Assembly (NCBI RefSeq): GCF_013085465.1
Contig: NZ_CP049838.1
Span: 8,990,001 to 9,054,000 of the forward strand
From: Streptomyces asoensis
GTDB lineage: Bacteria > Actinomycetota > Actinomycetes > Streptomycetales > Streptomycetaceae
Length of the DNA: 64,000 bases
Reading direction: 5' to 3'
In this document: positions 6,178 through 15,017 of the stretch, piece after piece
How the letters are laid out: every line of letters starts with the position of its first letter
How positions within the stretch are numbered: the first letter of the stretch is position 1
Notes under the pieces: generated by a model
Told to the model about the DNA's origin: nothing
What the model saw: the letters and a program-made list of their open reading frames with translations, nothing else
The model's database searches: none
Program-made: the position numbers and the translations under genes

Positions 6178-9057
6178 TCAGGCCAGCTGCCGCCGCACCA
6201 GCTCGTGCAGCCGTCCGCCGGTGTCCGCGAGGAGCTGGGCGGGCGGGCCCTGCTGGGCGACCTTGCCGTTCTCCATCACCACGACCCGGTCGGCGTCCAT
6301 CACCGTCGACAGGCGGTGCGCGATGACGACCCGGGAGGCGTTGAGCTTGCGGGTGCTCTCGATGACCGTGCGCTGGGTCTCGTTGTCGAGGGCGCTGGTC
6401 GCCTCGTCGAAGAACAGGATGCGCGGCCGGCGGATCAGCGCCTGGGCGATCATCAGCCGCTGACGCTGGCCGCCCGAGACCGACCCGCTGCCCGAGACGA
6501 TCGTGTGCAGCCCCATCGGCATCCGCTTGATGTCCTCGGCGAGACCGGCCAGCTCCGCGGCCGCCATCGCCTCCTCCGGCGTGTAGGCCTCGGTGCCGCA
6601 GATGACGTCCAGCAGGGAGCCGGTGAACGGCTGGGCATGCTGGAGCACCACCCCGCACTGGCGGCGTACCGCCGACTGGTCGAGCGCCGCCAGATCCTGT
6701 CCGTCGTACAGCACACTGCCCGAGACCGGCTTGTCGAAGCCGATGAGCAGCCGGAGAAGCGTCGACTTCCCGCAGCCGCTCGGGCCGACGATCGCCACGA
6801 ACTCGCCCGGCCGCACCTCGAAGGAGACGTCGTCGAGGACGAGGGGACCGTCGTCGGAGTAGCGGAACGAGAGACGGCGGGCCTCGAGCGCGCCGGTCAG
6901 CGGGCCGGGGCGGGTGTTCGCCGTGCGGACCTCCGGCGTCGCCTCCAGCACCGGCCGGATCTCCTCGAACAGCGGCAGCGCGGCCACCGCCGAGACGAAG
7001 GCGCCGGTCAACGAGGTCACCGAGGTGAGCAGCATCGTCATGGACGTGTTGAAGGTGAGGAAGTCCGCCGCCGACAGAGCACCCCGCGCCGGACCGGCCA
7101 GCAGCATGAACATCAGCAGGGAACACAGCGGCAGATACACCGAGCCCAGCACCGTGTTGAGGTTCTTGATCCGGCCGAGGCGCTGCTGGAGCTCCCGGCT
7201 GCGCGCGAACTGCGCCGCCCAGGCCGCGTACGCGTAGTTCTCGGCGGCCGCCACCCGCAGCTTCGGCAGTCCCCGCAGGGTCTGGAAGGCCTGGTTGTTG
7301 AGCTTGTTGGAGAGCACCACGAGCCGCCGCTGCCAGCGCACCTGCCACAGCCCGAGCGCCAGGAACACGGACGCGATGACGACCAGCATGCCGATCGCGG
7401 CGAGGGCCATCGGCACGCTGTACCAGAGCAGCAGCCCCAGGTTCATCGCGCCGATGGTGACGGACTGCGCGACCGACGGACCGAGTCCCGCCAGCAGCCG
7501 GCGGATCGCGCTGATGCCCATGGCGGCACTCGCCAGCTCGCCCGTCGAACGCTCGGCGAAGAACTTCGTCGGCAGCCTGAGCAGCCGGTCCCACACCGCC
7601 GGCTGGAGTGTCGCCTCGATCCGGCCCTCCAGGCGCAGCATGGTCAGGTTCTGGAGCAGCATGAACGCCGCCGCCACCACGCCGCTGACCATCACCGCCA
7701 GACACACCTGCACGATCAGCCCCTGCTGGGCCTTCGGCACGTACTCGCCGAGCACCTTGCCGGTCGCGATCGGCACCAGCGCCCCGATCACCACCGTCAC
7801 CAGCCCGCTGAGCAGCAGGTTCGTCAGGTCGCCCGCCGTGCCCCGCATGCTGAACCGCAGCAGCCCGAGGGGGCCGAGGCCCTGCTCCGGCAGCGGACGG
7901 TAGAACATGACCGCCCGCGGCTCGAACTCCTCCGCGTTGGCCTTCTCGACCGGGGTCTCCCGCCCGGTCGCCGGATGCACGGCGACATATCCGCCGCGCC
8001 GCCACAGCAGCGCGACCGGCGCCCCGGACAGGGCCCGGTGCCCGACCAGCGGGCCCACGTCGTCCCGCCACCAGTGGCCGTCGAGACGTACGGCCCGGGC
8101 GCGCACCCGCGAGGCGAGAGCGACCCGCTCCACCGGGTCCAGCCGGTCGCTGTCGGCGCCCATCTGGGACGGCTCGGCGAGGCTGATCCCGGCGGCCCGG
8201 GCGACGAGCTTGCACGCCGCGTAGGTGGCGTCGGCGTCGGCGGCCGTGGCGCGCTTGTCCGTGCTCCTGCCGTTCCTGTCACCTCGGCCGCTCTTGCCGA
8301 TCGACGCGAGCAGAGTCCGGTCGGCCTGGGCGCGGACCGCCTCACCGGCCTTGATCCCGGCGGCCGTGCGGGTCTCGTGGGTGTGCTCCAGCTGCTCGAT
8401 CCAGCGGTCCAGCGTGGTCAGCAGCCGGTACTGCTGGTCGACCATGCTCTGCCACACCGCAGGGTCCATCAGCAGGTCGGCGGCCGCCTCCGCGCCGTAC
8501 AACGAGCCGTACTGCACGCTGCCCGGCGGCACCTGCATCCAGAACACGTCGTCGTCCTCCCCCATGCTCGAATTCGCTCGCACGGGGGCACCCCCATCCT
8601 CCGCGACCCGCTCGGTGGCCATCGGCGCCTGGAAGAGGATCGACAGACCGCGGCCGACGCCGAGGGCGAGCGCGTACTCCAGGGGGCTCGAAGTCGGCGG
8701 CACGTACTGGGGGTTGCCGTACTCGTCGTAGGACCAGGTCTGGGTGTTCGCGGGCTGGTACAGCTCACGCAGCCCGATGCGGTGCACGACGCAGTCGCGC
8801 AACGGGCGTGCCACGAGCGTGTGGTGGGGTCCGGTGACCGGACCGAGCAGCAGGGAGCCCGCCTCCAGGCGGCCCAAGTGGTGCCAGTGGCCCTGCTGTT
8901 CGGCGTCCACCGCGAACAGGTCCAGCGCGCCCGACGCGACCAGCCACAGCACCTGCGGGCCCTCCAGGTCGAGCCGGCTGAACCCCGCGCAGTCGATCCG
9001 CGCGCCCAGCTGCCCCAGCGCGGCGAGCACGACGTCGCCTTCGGACACGGCAGTCAT
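6178..9057 (-). CDS. NHLM-type bacteriocin system ABC transporter, ATP-binding protein without peptidase
   Basis: Second half of a predicted peptide exporter, 959 aa. The first 400 residues are a long cytoplasmic region with no peptidase catalytic residues, as in the non-peptidase member of NHLM export pairs. A six-helix ABC exporter membrane domain (about 410-700) follows, then a nucleotide-binding domain with Walker A GPSGCGKST (about 758), signature SVSGGQRQRL, Walker B ILFFDEATSALD and H-loop VIAHRLST. The start is ATG 9057, one base from the stop of the peptidase-ABC gene, so the two are cotranslated. Expected to act with that protein and the HlyD adaptor to cleave and export the precursor at 12171-12386. 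Confidence 0.9.
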   Translation of the reverse strand: MTAVSEGDVVLAALGQLGARIDCAGFSRLDLEGPQVLWLVASGALDLFAVDAEQQGHWHHLGRLEAGSLLLGPVTGPHHTLVARPLRDCVVHRIGLRELYQPANTQTWSYDEYGNPQYVPPTSSPLEYALALGVGRGLSILFQAPMATERVAEDGGAPVRANSSMGEDDDVFWMQVPPGSVQYGSLYGAEAAADLLMDPAVWQSMVDQQYRLLTTLDRWIEQLEHTHETRTAAGIKAGEAVRAQADRTLLASIGKSGRGDRNGRSTDKRATAADADATYAACKLVARAAGISLAEPSQMGADSDRLDPVERVALASRVRARAVRLDGHWWRDDVGPLVGHRALSGAPVALLWRRGGYVAVHPATGRETPVEKANAEEFEPRAVMFYRPLPEQGLGPLGLLRFSMRGTAGDLTNLLLSGLVTVVIGALVPIATGKVLGEYVPKAQQGLIVQVCLAVMVSGVVAAAFMLLQNLTMLRLEGRIEATLQPAVWDRLLRLPTKFFAERSTGELASAAMGISAIRRLLAGLGPSVAQSVTIGAMNLGLLLWYSVPMALAAIGMLVVIASVFLALGLWQVRWQRRLVVLSNKLNNQAFQTLRGLPKLRVAAAENYAYAAWAAQFARSRELQQRLGRIKNLNTVLGSVYLPLCSLLMFMLLAGPARGALSAADFLTFNTSMTMLLTSVTSLTGAFVSAVAALPLFEEIRPVLEATPEVRTANTRPGPLTGALEARRLSFRYSDDGPLVLDDVSFEVRPGEFVAIVGPSGCGKSTLLRLLIGFDKPVSGSVLYDGQDLAALDQSAVRRQCGVVLQHAQPFTGSLLDVICGTEAYTPEEAMAAAELAGLAEDIKRMPMGLHTIVSGSGSVSGGQRQRLMIAQALIRRPRILFFDEATSALDNETQRTVIESTRKLNASRVVIAHRLSTVMDADRVVVMENGKVAQQGPPAQLLADTGGRLHELVRRQLA

Positions 9058-9058
9058 C

Positions 9059-11281
9059 TCATCGCTCCCTGACCAGCGCCGCGTACGAGCCGCCGCGCGC
9101 CACCAGTTCCTCGTGCCGCCCGCGTTCCACGACCGTGCCGTGCTGGAGTACGACGATCTCGTCGCTGTCGCGCACCGTGCTGAGCCGGTGGGCGATCACC
9201 ACGCACGCGCAGCCGCGACGGCGCAGGTTGTCCATCACCACCTGCTCGGTCTCCGCGTCCAGCGCGCTGGTCACCTCGTCCAGCACCAGGATGCTGGGCC
9301 GGCGCACCAACGCCCGCGCGATCTCCAGGCGTTGGCGCTGACCGCCGGAGAAGTTGCGGCCGTCCTGCTCGACCCTGCTGTGGATGCCACCGGGCCGCCG
9401 CACGACCGTGTCGTAGAGCGCCGCGTCCCTGAGCGCGTCGACGACGGCGTCGTCCGGGATCGACGGGTCCCACAGCGCCACGTTGTCCCGTACCGAGCCC
9501 TCGAAGAGGAACACCTCCTGGTCGACGAAGGACACCGAGGAGGCGAGCGCCCCGCGCGGAATGTCCTCCAGCCGCTGCCCGTCGACGCGGATCACGCCCT
9601 CCCAGGGCGCGTACAGACCCGAGATCAGCCGGGACACCGTCGACTTGCCGCTGCCCGAGCCGCCGACCAGCGCCACCTGCTGCCCCGGTCCGACCGTCAG
9701 GTCGAAGCCGGTCAGCAGCGGCTTGTCCAGCGGGCTGTAGCCGAAGGTGATGTTCTCCAGCTCGACATGACCGTGCAGCCGACGCGTGGAGTCGGCGCCC
9801 GCGCGGCGGTCGTAGAGGGGGTCGGCGCGGAAGTTCTCCACGTCCTTCAGCCGGGCCACGTCCGCCGCGAAGTCCTGAATGCGGCCCGCGACGCCGTTGA
9901 GGCGGGTCAGCGGGGCGGTGAAGCGGGTGACCAGAGCCTGGAAGGCGACCAGCAGACCCACCGAGATATGGCCCTCGATCGCCCGCATGCCGCCGATCCA
10001 CAGGATCAGCGCGCTGTTGAGCGTCGCGAGCGTCGGCGCGACCACGCCCAGCCAGGCGCTCGGCACCCCGAGCCGCTGCTGCTCCTCCAGCGTGGTGGCG
10101 TGCTGCCCGGCCCACTTGCGGAAGTACCCCTCCTCGCCGCCGGTCGCCTTCATCGTCTCGATCAACTGGAGGCCGGTGTACGCCGTGTTGGTGAGCCGGG
10201 CGTTGTCCGCGCGCAGCTTCGCCGTCCGGGTCGCGCGCAGCCGGATGACGATCCGCATGGCGACGATGTTCAGCAGCGCCACGCCGATCCCGACGGCCGT
10301 CAGCTGCGGGTCGTAGGTGTAGAGGAGGACCGCGTACAGGACGACGACGATCGCGTCCACGCCCGCCGACGCCAGGTCGCGGGCCAGCGTCTCGGCGACC
10401 GCGTCGTTCGACTGGAGTCGCTGGACCAGGTCGGCCGGGCTGCGCTGGGAGAAGAAGGTGACCGGCAGTCGCAGCAGATGGCGCAGGAAGCGGGCGCTGG
10501 AGAGGGTCGAGGAGATGATCCGGCCGTGGTGCAGATTGGCCTGTTGGAGCCAGGTCAGGGCCACCGTGAGGGCCACGCAGGTGCCCATCGAGACGAACAG
10601 CACGCCCAGCAGCGAGGTCTGCCGTCCGATCAGGAACATGTCGATGTAGGTCCGGCTGAGCGCCGGCACGGCCGCGCCCACCAGGACCAGCAGCAGACTC
10701 GCCAGCACGGCCGCCGGCAGGGTGCCCGCGGTGCCGCGCAGCCGGGCAGGCATCGCGCCCAGCACACCCGGTCTGCGTCCGCCCCGCTCGAAGTCCTCGC
10801 CCGGCTCCAGCACCAGCACGACACCGGTGAAGCTGCCGTCGAAGTCCTCGATCGGCACGAAACGCCGGCCCTTGCCGGGGTCGTTGATGTACACGCCCCG
10901 GCGGCCGAACCGACGGCCCAGACCCTCGTAGACGACGTAGTGGTTGAACTCCCAGAAGAGGATCGCGGGCGACCTGACCCCGGCGAGGGCCGCCAGGTCC
11001 ATCTGCATGCCCTTGGCCGTGAGGCCGTAACTGCGGGCCGCCTTCAGCAGGTTGCTCGCCCGCGAGCCGTCGCGGGAGACACCGCACGCGATGCGCAGCT
11101 CCTCCAGCGGGATGTGCCGGCCGTAGTGCCCGAGGACCATGGCGAGCGAGGCCGCCCCGCACTCCACGGCCTCCATCTGGAGCACGGTGGGCGTACGGAC
11201 GGTCTTCGTCCGGCTCTTGGGAACGGTGCGCCGGGGCGGTGCGGCACGCCGCCGGGTCCGCGGCTGCTCGGTGGTGGTCAC
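9059..11281 (-). CDS. NHLP-family peptide export ABC transporter with C39 peptidase domain
   Basis: Peptidase-containing ABC transporter, 740 aa, predicted to remove a double-glycine leader and export the core. The N-terminal C39 cysteine protease has Cys41 (AVECGAASLAMVLGHYG), His114 (FNHYVVYEG) and Asp134 (YINDPGKG). Six membrane helices (about 175-470) are followed by an ATPase with Walker A GGSGSGKST (about 539), signature NFSGGQRQRLEIARAL and Walker B ILVLDEVTSALD. The frame stays open upstream to 11953, but the GTG at 11281 forms a GTGA overlap with the HlyD gene stop and fits the family start (TTTEQPRTRRR). All catalytic residues are present, so it should be active. Confidence 0.95.
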   Translation of the reverse strand: MTTTEQPRTRRRAAPPRRTVPKSRTKTVRTPTVLQMEAVECGAASLAMVLGHYGRHIPLEELRIACGVSRDGSRASNLLKAARSYGLTAKGMQMDLAALAGVRSPAILFWEFNHYVVYEGLGRRFGRRGVYINDPGKGRRFVPIEDFDGSFTGVVLVLEPGEDFERGGRRPGVLGAMPARLRGTAGTLPAAVLASLLLVLVGAAVPALSRTYIDMFLIGRQTSLLGVLFVSMGTCVALTVALTWLQQANLHHGRIISSTLSSARFLRHLLRLPVTFFSQRSPADLVQRLQSNDAVAETLARDLASAGVDAIVVVLYAVLLYTYDPQLTAVGIGVALLNIVAMRIVIRLRATRTAKLRADNARLTNTAYTGLQLIETMKATGGEEGYFRKWAGQHATTLEEQQRLGVPSAWLGVVAPTLATLNSALILWIGGMRAIEGHISVGLLVAFQALVTRFTAPLTRLNGVAGRIQDFAADVARLKDVENFRADPLYDRRAGADSTRRLHGHVELENITFGYSPLDKPLLTGFDLTVGPGQQVALVGGSGSGKSTVSRLISGLYAPWEGVIRVDGQRLEDIPRGALASSVSFVDQEVFLFEGSVRDNVALWDPSIPDDAVVDALRDAALYDTVVRRPGGIHSRVEQDGRNFSGGQRQRLEIARALVRRPSILVLDEVTSALDAETEQVVMDNLRRRGCACVVIAHRLSTVRDSDEIVVLQHGTVVERGRHEELVARGGSYAALVRER

Positions 11282-12084
11282 GGGAGCAGCCAATCGACGG
11301 GACGCTGGTCGGCCAGCCGGATCGAACCCGTGGCCATGGTCATGGAGGTGAGGGCGTACGGCGGCCCGTCCGCGGACGACCACGTGTAGCCGCTCTTCGT
11401 CGCCGAGGACTTGTCCAGACGGACCAGGACCGCCACCGGGCGGCCGTCCTCGGTGAACTGCTCGCCCAGCTGGCTGTCGCCGAGGAACGCGGCGATCGCC
11501 TGCGCCGACTGGGCCGCACGGTCCACCGACTTCACATGACCGCGCAGCACGCCGTACTCCTGCGAGGGCACGGTCTGCACGGTGAGGTCGACGGGCGCGC
11601 CCGACGGGATGGAGGCGGCGTTCTCCGCGGGGACGTACACCGTGGCGTACAGCGGGTCGTCGGCGCCGGCGACCTTCTCCACGGCGGCGACGTTCGCGCC
11701 GGTGGAGATGATCTGCCCGATGGTGGCGGCGAGTGCGGTGATCCGGCCCGCGGCGACCGTCCGCACCACGGCGTCGCCCTCCGCCGTACGCACCTTCAGC
11801 ACGGGCGAGCCGGCGGGCAGCCGCTCGCCCTCCTTCGCGAGGACCGCGGTGACCTGGCCCGCGGCGGGGCTCTGGAGGATGTAGCTGCCCTCGCCGTGGG
11901 TGAGGACGGCGGGCGCGCTCACCGTGGAGGCGACCGAACCGGTCACCGCCCACACGGATGCGGCCGCCATGACGACCACGGTCACGGACAGCACCAGCCA
12001 GCCCTGGGGGCGCGCGAAACGCACCGGCAGGTCGAGTTCCTCCGGCGACTGGAGCTTGGCGAGGGCCTGTTGGCGGAACTGCAC
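11278..12084 (-). CDS. HlyD-family secretion adaptor of the NHLM peptide export system
   Basis: Membrane-anchored adaptor, 268 aa. One transmembrane helix (about 29-50, WLVLSVTVVVMAAASVWAV) follows a short cytoplasmic N-terminus. The extracytoplasmic part has the barrel-sandwich layout of membrane-fusion proteins (VLTHGEGSYILQSPAAGQVTAV and the returning half around VRTVAAGRITALAA) and a distal beta-barrel with YATVYVPAENAASIPSGAPV. It lacks a long coiled-coil hairpin, as expected for the short NHLM secretion proteins of monoderms. GTG start at 12084. Its stop overlaps the peptidase-ABC start by 4 bp. Thought to guide the peptide outward with the two ABC proteins. Confidence 0.88.
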   Translation of the reverse strand: MQFRQQALAKLQSPEELDLPVRFARPQGWLVLSVTVVVMAAASVWAVTGSVASTVSAPAVLTHGEGSYILQSPAAGQVTAVLAKEGERLPAGSPVLKVRTAEGDAVVRTVAAGRITALAATIGQIISTGANVAAVEKVAGADDPLYATVYVPAENAASIPSGAPVDLTVQTVPSQEYGVLRGHVKSVDRAAQSAQAIAAFLGDSQLGEQFTEDGRPVAVLVRLDKSSATKSGYTWSSADGPPYALTSMTMATGSIRLADQRPVDWLLP

Positions 12085-12115
12085 GGGCCTACCTAGGGAG
12101 TTTCAGGGCACCGAT

Positions 12116-12148
12116 GAGTCCCGGAGCCGGGTGACGGCTCCGGGACTC
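12116..12148. terminator. 13-bp hairpin between precursor gene and export genes
   Basis: Perfect arms 12116-12128 and 12136-12148 with a 7-nt loop lie 23 bp after the precursor stop and 32 bp before the HlyD start. On the minus strand this is an intra-operon terminator or attenuator that would give more precursor than exporter mRNA. Confidence 0.7.
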
Positions 12149-12170
12149 AAAGGGGTCACGAAGGGTGCGA

Positions 12171-12386
12171 TCAGAGACCGGCGACCAGGTTGGTGACCGG
12201 GGCCGTGTTCAGGCCGGTGACGCCCTCGACGGTGCCGACGGCCGTGTTGACCAGGCCGGAGACCGGGGCGATGCCGTCCACCAGGCCGGTGACGGTGCCG
12301 ACGGCGTTCAGGGACAGACCGCCGGAGACGTTGTCCAGCTCGGCGTCGGAGATCTCGACGGTCTCAACCTGGGGGGTGGAGTTCAT
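12171..12386 (-). CDS. Double-glycine leader precursor peptide with a cysteine-free core
   Basis: Predicted ribosomal peptide precursor, 71 aa. The leader (residues 1-23) is acidic and ends in ISDAELDNVSGG, a classic C39-peptidase recognition sequence with Gly-Gly at the cut. The 48-residue core is rich in Gly, Val, Leu, Thr and Asn, has no Cys and only two Ser, and contains two imperfect repeats of about 20 residues, each beginning AVGTV. Peptides of this leader type are often labelled type A2 lantipeptides, but thioether rings are impossible here. An ATG lies 10 codons upstream (12416), but only ATG 12386 has a good ribosome-binding site (GGGAAG). First gene of the NHLM export operon. Confidence 0.8.
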   Translation of the reverse strand: MNSTPQVETVEISDAELDNVSGGLSLNAVGTVTGLVDGIAPVSGLVNTAVGTVEGVTGLNTAPVTNLVAGL

Positions 12387-13409
12387 GGTGGAACTTCCCT
12401 TCACATGGATATTCATAAGGGGGGAGCGGCCCCCTCTGGGGACAGATGACGGCCGCGAGCACGGGCACCGGGCACCCGTTTCCGGGAGACCGCGGTGACC
12501 CTGCGGTGCGATGGATCAAAGCAGGTCCGCGGTCGGCGCAGCCAATCAATCCCTGCGTTCACCTGGGAACTTGTGTCACGGGAGCGTGAAACGGTGCAGG
12601 CGCGCCCACGGCTTGTCGGCGACTTCTTCACACCATGGGCGGTTCTGCTCGGATGAGCGTCCGGCGGTCTCGCGGCGAATCCGACACTCCCGCCCCAAAG
12701 GCGTGGCGGGCGCCGAGCAGTTGTGCAGAACCCCCGCTTCCGGTGACCTGCTTGGGCATTCGATGTGCAGATTCTCCGAAGCGGGGATTCGGCCCGCGGA
12801 TCTGAACGGAATGTCATCGGTCGACCACGAGACGTGTCGGTCGACACATGCCCGAACGGGGAGCGCATAGCTCGTGCACAGGTTGGCGAACGTCTTCCGG
12901 GGTCGGGCTTCGGCCGAACCGCTCGGTTCAGGACATCCGAATCGGTCACCGCGCACCGGAACGAAGTCGGTAGGTGTGCCGTCTTCCTGTTTTCAGGGCC
13001 CTGCGAGCGGCCGACACGGTGATCCGGACGGCCGTGTCCGTGGCCGCCGCCGCCACCTGTCCCGGAGGTCTCCCGCCCTCCCGTGCCGGTGCACCTGACC
13101 AGGGAGGACGTCGAACCGGCGGTGCTGGTCGACGAGTTCGGCGAGCAGGCCCGGAGCTGGCGCCCGGAGTGCGAAGCCGACCGAAAGGATCTTGTCGGCT
13201 TCGGCGGTCGTCATCGCCATATGGGCGTTTGTTCCCGGGGTCGCGAGGTCGGACTCCGGTCATGGCCGATTCACGTTTGAGCAAAGGAAGTTGGCAAACG
13301 CGATTGAACGCACCCCTCGACCCCTGCGTACTCATGGCCAACCAGGCGCCGCTGTACGGAGCTGCCGAACCCCGGCAGCCAGACCCCGTCCCCCAGGAGG
13401 TCGAGTTTT
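12387..13409. other. About 1 kb without a convincing gene
   Basis: Divergent region between the precursor gene and the protease gene, less GC-rich than its surroundings. It must hold both promoters. Short open frames occur on both strands but none has a recognisable product. Visible structure: a direct repeat TCGGTCGAC at 12817-12825 and 12837-12845, and an overlapping inverted repeat GTGTCG-GT-CGACAC at 12834-12847. A possible small gene is listed separately at 12993-13220. Confidence 0.55.
12993..13220 (-). CDS. Possible small hypothetical ORF
   Basis: Frame of 75 codons starting MAMTTAEADKILSVGFALR. The first 45 codons have the G/C-ending third positions of a real Streptomyces gene, while the last part is Arg/Pro-rich and looks non-coding. 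It could be a small gene or the degraded start of one. No family recognised. Confidence 0.2.
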   Translation of the reverse strand: MAMTTAEADKILSVGFALRAPAPGLLAELVDQHRRFDVLPGQVHRHGRAGDLRDRWRRRPRTRPSGSPCRPLAGP

Positions 13410-14945
13410 TTGAGTCACAAGCGAGTTACGAAGCGCAAGGCCATCATCGCCGCAGGCGGTGTGGCTGCGCTCGGAGCGGCAGCCATCCTGCTTCCCCAGG
13501 CCAACGCCTCCCAGGACGGCGGTTCCGACAACGCCGCCACGGTGAAGACGCTCAAGGCGGGCGACGCCTCGGACCTCGCCGCACAGCTCGAGAAGCTGCT
13601 CGGTGACGCCTTCGCCGGCTCGTACTACGACAGCGAGGGCAAGCAACTCGTCGTCAACGTGATCAACGTCGAGGGCGATGACATCAACATCGACGGCGAC
13701 GAGAACCAGGTCATCGTGCAGGCCAAGAAGGCGGGCGCCAAGATCCGCCAGGTCGACAACAGCACCGCCGAACTCGAGGCGGCCGCGAAGACGCTGAAGA
13801 AGGAAGCGACCATCCCGGGCACCGCCTGGGCCGTCGACCCCAAGACGAACAAGATCCTCGTCACCGCCGACTCCACGGTCACCGGCACCAAGTGGGACCA
13901 GATCGAGTCGACCGTCAAGACCCTCGGCACGGGCATGGCGACGATCCAGAAGTCGGCCGGCACCTTCACCACGAAGGTCGCCGGAGGCGACGCGATATTC
14001 GGCGGCGGGGCACGCTGTTCCCTCGGCTTCAACGTGACGGCCGGCGACGGCTCCCCGGCCTTCCTGACGGCCGGTCACTGCGGGGTGGCGGCCGAGCAGT
14101 GGTCCGACTCCGAGGACGGCGAGCCGATCGCCACCGTCGACCAGGCGACCTTCCCCGGGGACGGCGACTTCGCGCTCGTGAAGTACGACGACCCCGCCAC
14201 CGTTGCCGCGAGCGAGGTCAACCTCGGCGACCAGACTCTCGCGATCACCGAGGCCGCCGAGGCGACGGTCGGCACGCAGGTCTTCCGGATGGGCAGCACC
14301 ACCGGTCTCAACGACGGTCAGGTCCTCGCCCTCGACGCCACCGTGAACTACCCCGAGGGCACCGTCACGGGCCTCATCCAGACGGACGTCTGCGCCGAGC
14401 CCGGCGACAGCGGCGGCTCGCTCTTCACCCAGGAAGGCCAGGCGATCGGCCTGACCTCGGGCGGCAGCGGTGACTGCACCGTCGGTGGCGAGACCTTCTT
14501 CCAGCCGGTGACCACCGCGCTCGAGGCGGTCGGCGCGACCCTCGGCGACGGCGGCATCGGCGCCGGTGACGCGGTCGGCGGCGAGGAAGCCGGTGCCGGT
14601 GCGGTGGACGAGAACGGTGACGGCATCGACGACAACACCGGCGAGGCCATCGTCGGCGGCGGCGAGGAAGCCGGTGCCGGTGCGGTGGACGAGAACGGTG
14701 ACGGCATCGACGACAACACCGGCGAGGCCATCGAGGGCGGCGGCGAAGAGGCCGGTGCCGGTGCGGTGGACGAGAACGGTGACGGCATCGACGACCAGAC
14801 CGGCGAGGCCATCGTCGGCGGCGGCGAAGAGGCCGGTGCCGGCGCGGACGAGAACGCCGACGGCGGCGCGGACGAGAACGCAGGCGGCCACGACCAGAAC
14901 GACAACGGCGCGGAGGACGGCTCGGGTGTGAACGAGTCGCACTGA
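13410..14945 (+). CDS. Secreted streptogrisin-type S1 serine protease with acidic repeat tail
   Basis: Alpha-lytic/streptogrisin family protease, 511 aa. Layout: signal peptide (about 1-34), propeptide (about 35-193, including the alpha-lytic pro-domain fold), catalytic domain starting near DAIFGGGARCSLGFNV (194), then a tail. The triad is His223 (TAGHCG), Asp253 (GDGDFALV) and Ser334 (PGDSGGS); Cys pairs 203/224 and 328/356 match the family. Residues 389-493 consist of three complete 26-27-residue repeats containing DENGDGIDD and a partial fourth. These look like calcium-binding DxNxDGxxD loops, and the final 30 residues are Asp/Asn/Gly-rich. TTG start, with AGGAGG nine bases upstream. A likely target of the SSI inhibitor family. 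Confidence 0.93.
   Translation: MSHKRVTKRKAIIAAGGVAALGAAAILLPQANASQDGGSDNAATVKTLKAGDASDLAAQLEKLLGDAFAGSYYDSEGKQLVVNVINVEGDDINIDGDENQVIVQAKKAGAKIRQVDNSTAELEAAAKTLKKEATIPGTAWAVDPKTNKILVTADSTVTGTKWDQIESTVKTLGTGMATIQKSAGTFTTKVAGGDAIFGGGARCSLGFNVTAGDGSPAFLTAGHCGVAAEQWSDSEDGEPIATVDQATFPGDGDFALVKYDDPATVAASEVNLGDQTLAITEAAEATVGTQVFRMGSTTGLNDGQVLALDATVNYPEGTVTGLIQTDVCAEPGDSGGSLFTQEGQAIGLTSGGSGDCTVGGETFFQPVTTALEAVGATLGDGGIGAGDAVGGEEAGAGAVDENGDGIDDNTGEAIVGGGEEAGAGAVDENGDGIDDNTGEAIEGGGEEAGAGAVDENGDGIDDQTGEAIVGGGEEAGAGADENADGGADENAGGHDQNDNGAEDGSGVNESH
14574..14888 (+). repeat. 81-bp tandem repeat inside the protease gene
   Basis: In-frame tandem repeat coding the GGGEEAGAGAVDENGDGIDD-type unit of 27 residues. 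Three full copies and one diverged partial copy are present; copies differ by a few bases only, suggesting recent expansion. Confidence 0.9.
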
Positions 14946-14958
14946 CACCGCATCATCT

Positions 14959-14994
14959 GAACGGTCCGACCCTCCGGCGGGGGTCGGACCGTTC
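14959..14994. terminator. Perfect 14-bp hairpin between convergent genes
   Basis: Arms 14959-14972 and 14981-14994 with an 8-nt loop, 13 bp after the protease stop and 23 bp from the stop of the convergent phosphatase gene. Works in either direction. Confidence 0.8.
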
Positions 14995-15017
14995 ATGTCT
15001 GCGCCCGGCGGCGGTCC

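Noticed and set aside
6205-9072. A 955-codon plus-strand open frame
   Set aside because: Antisense to the NHLM ABC gene; Arg/His/Gln-rich translation without domains.
6178-12386. Classical lanthipeptide cluster
   Set aside because: The precursor has no Cys and there is no LanB, LanC, LanM or LanKC in this operon; ramC belongs to a separate cluster 10 kb away.
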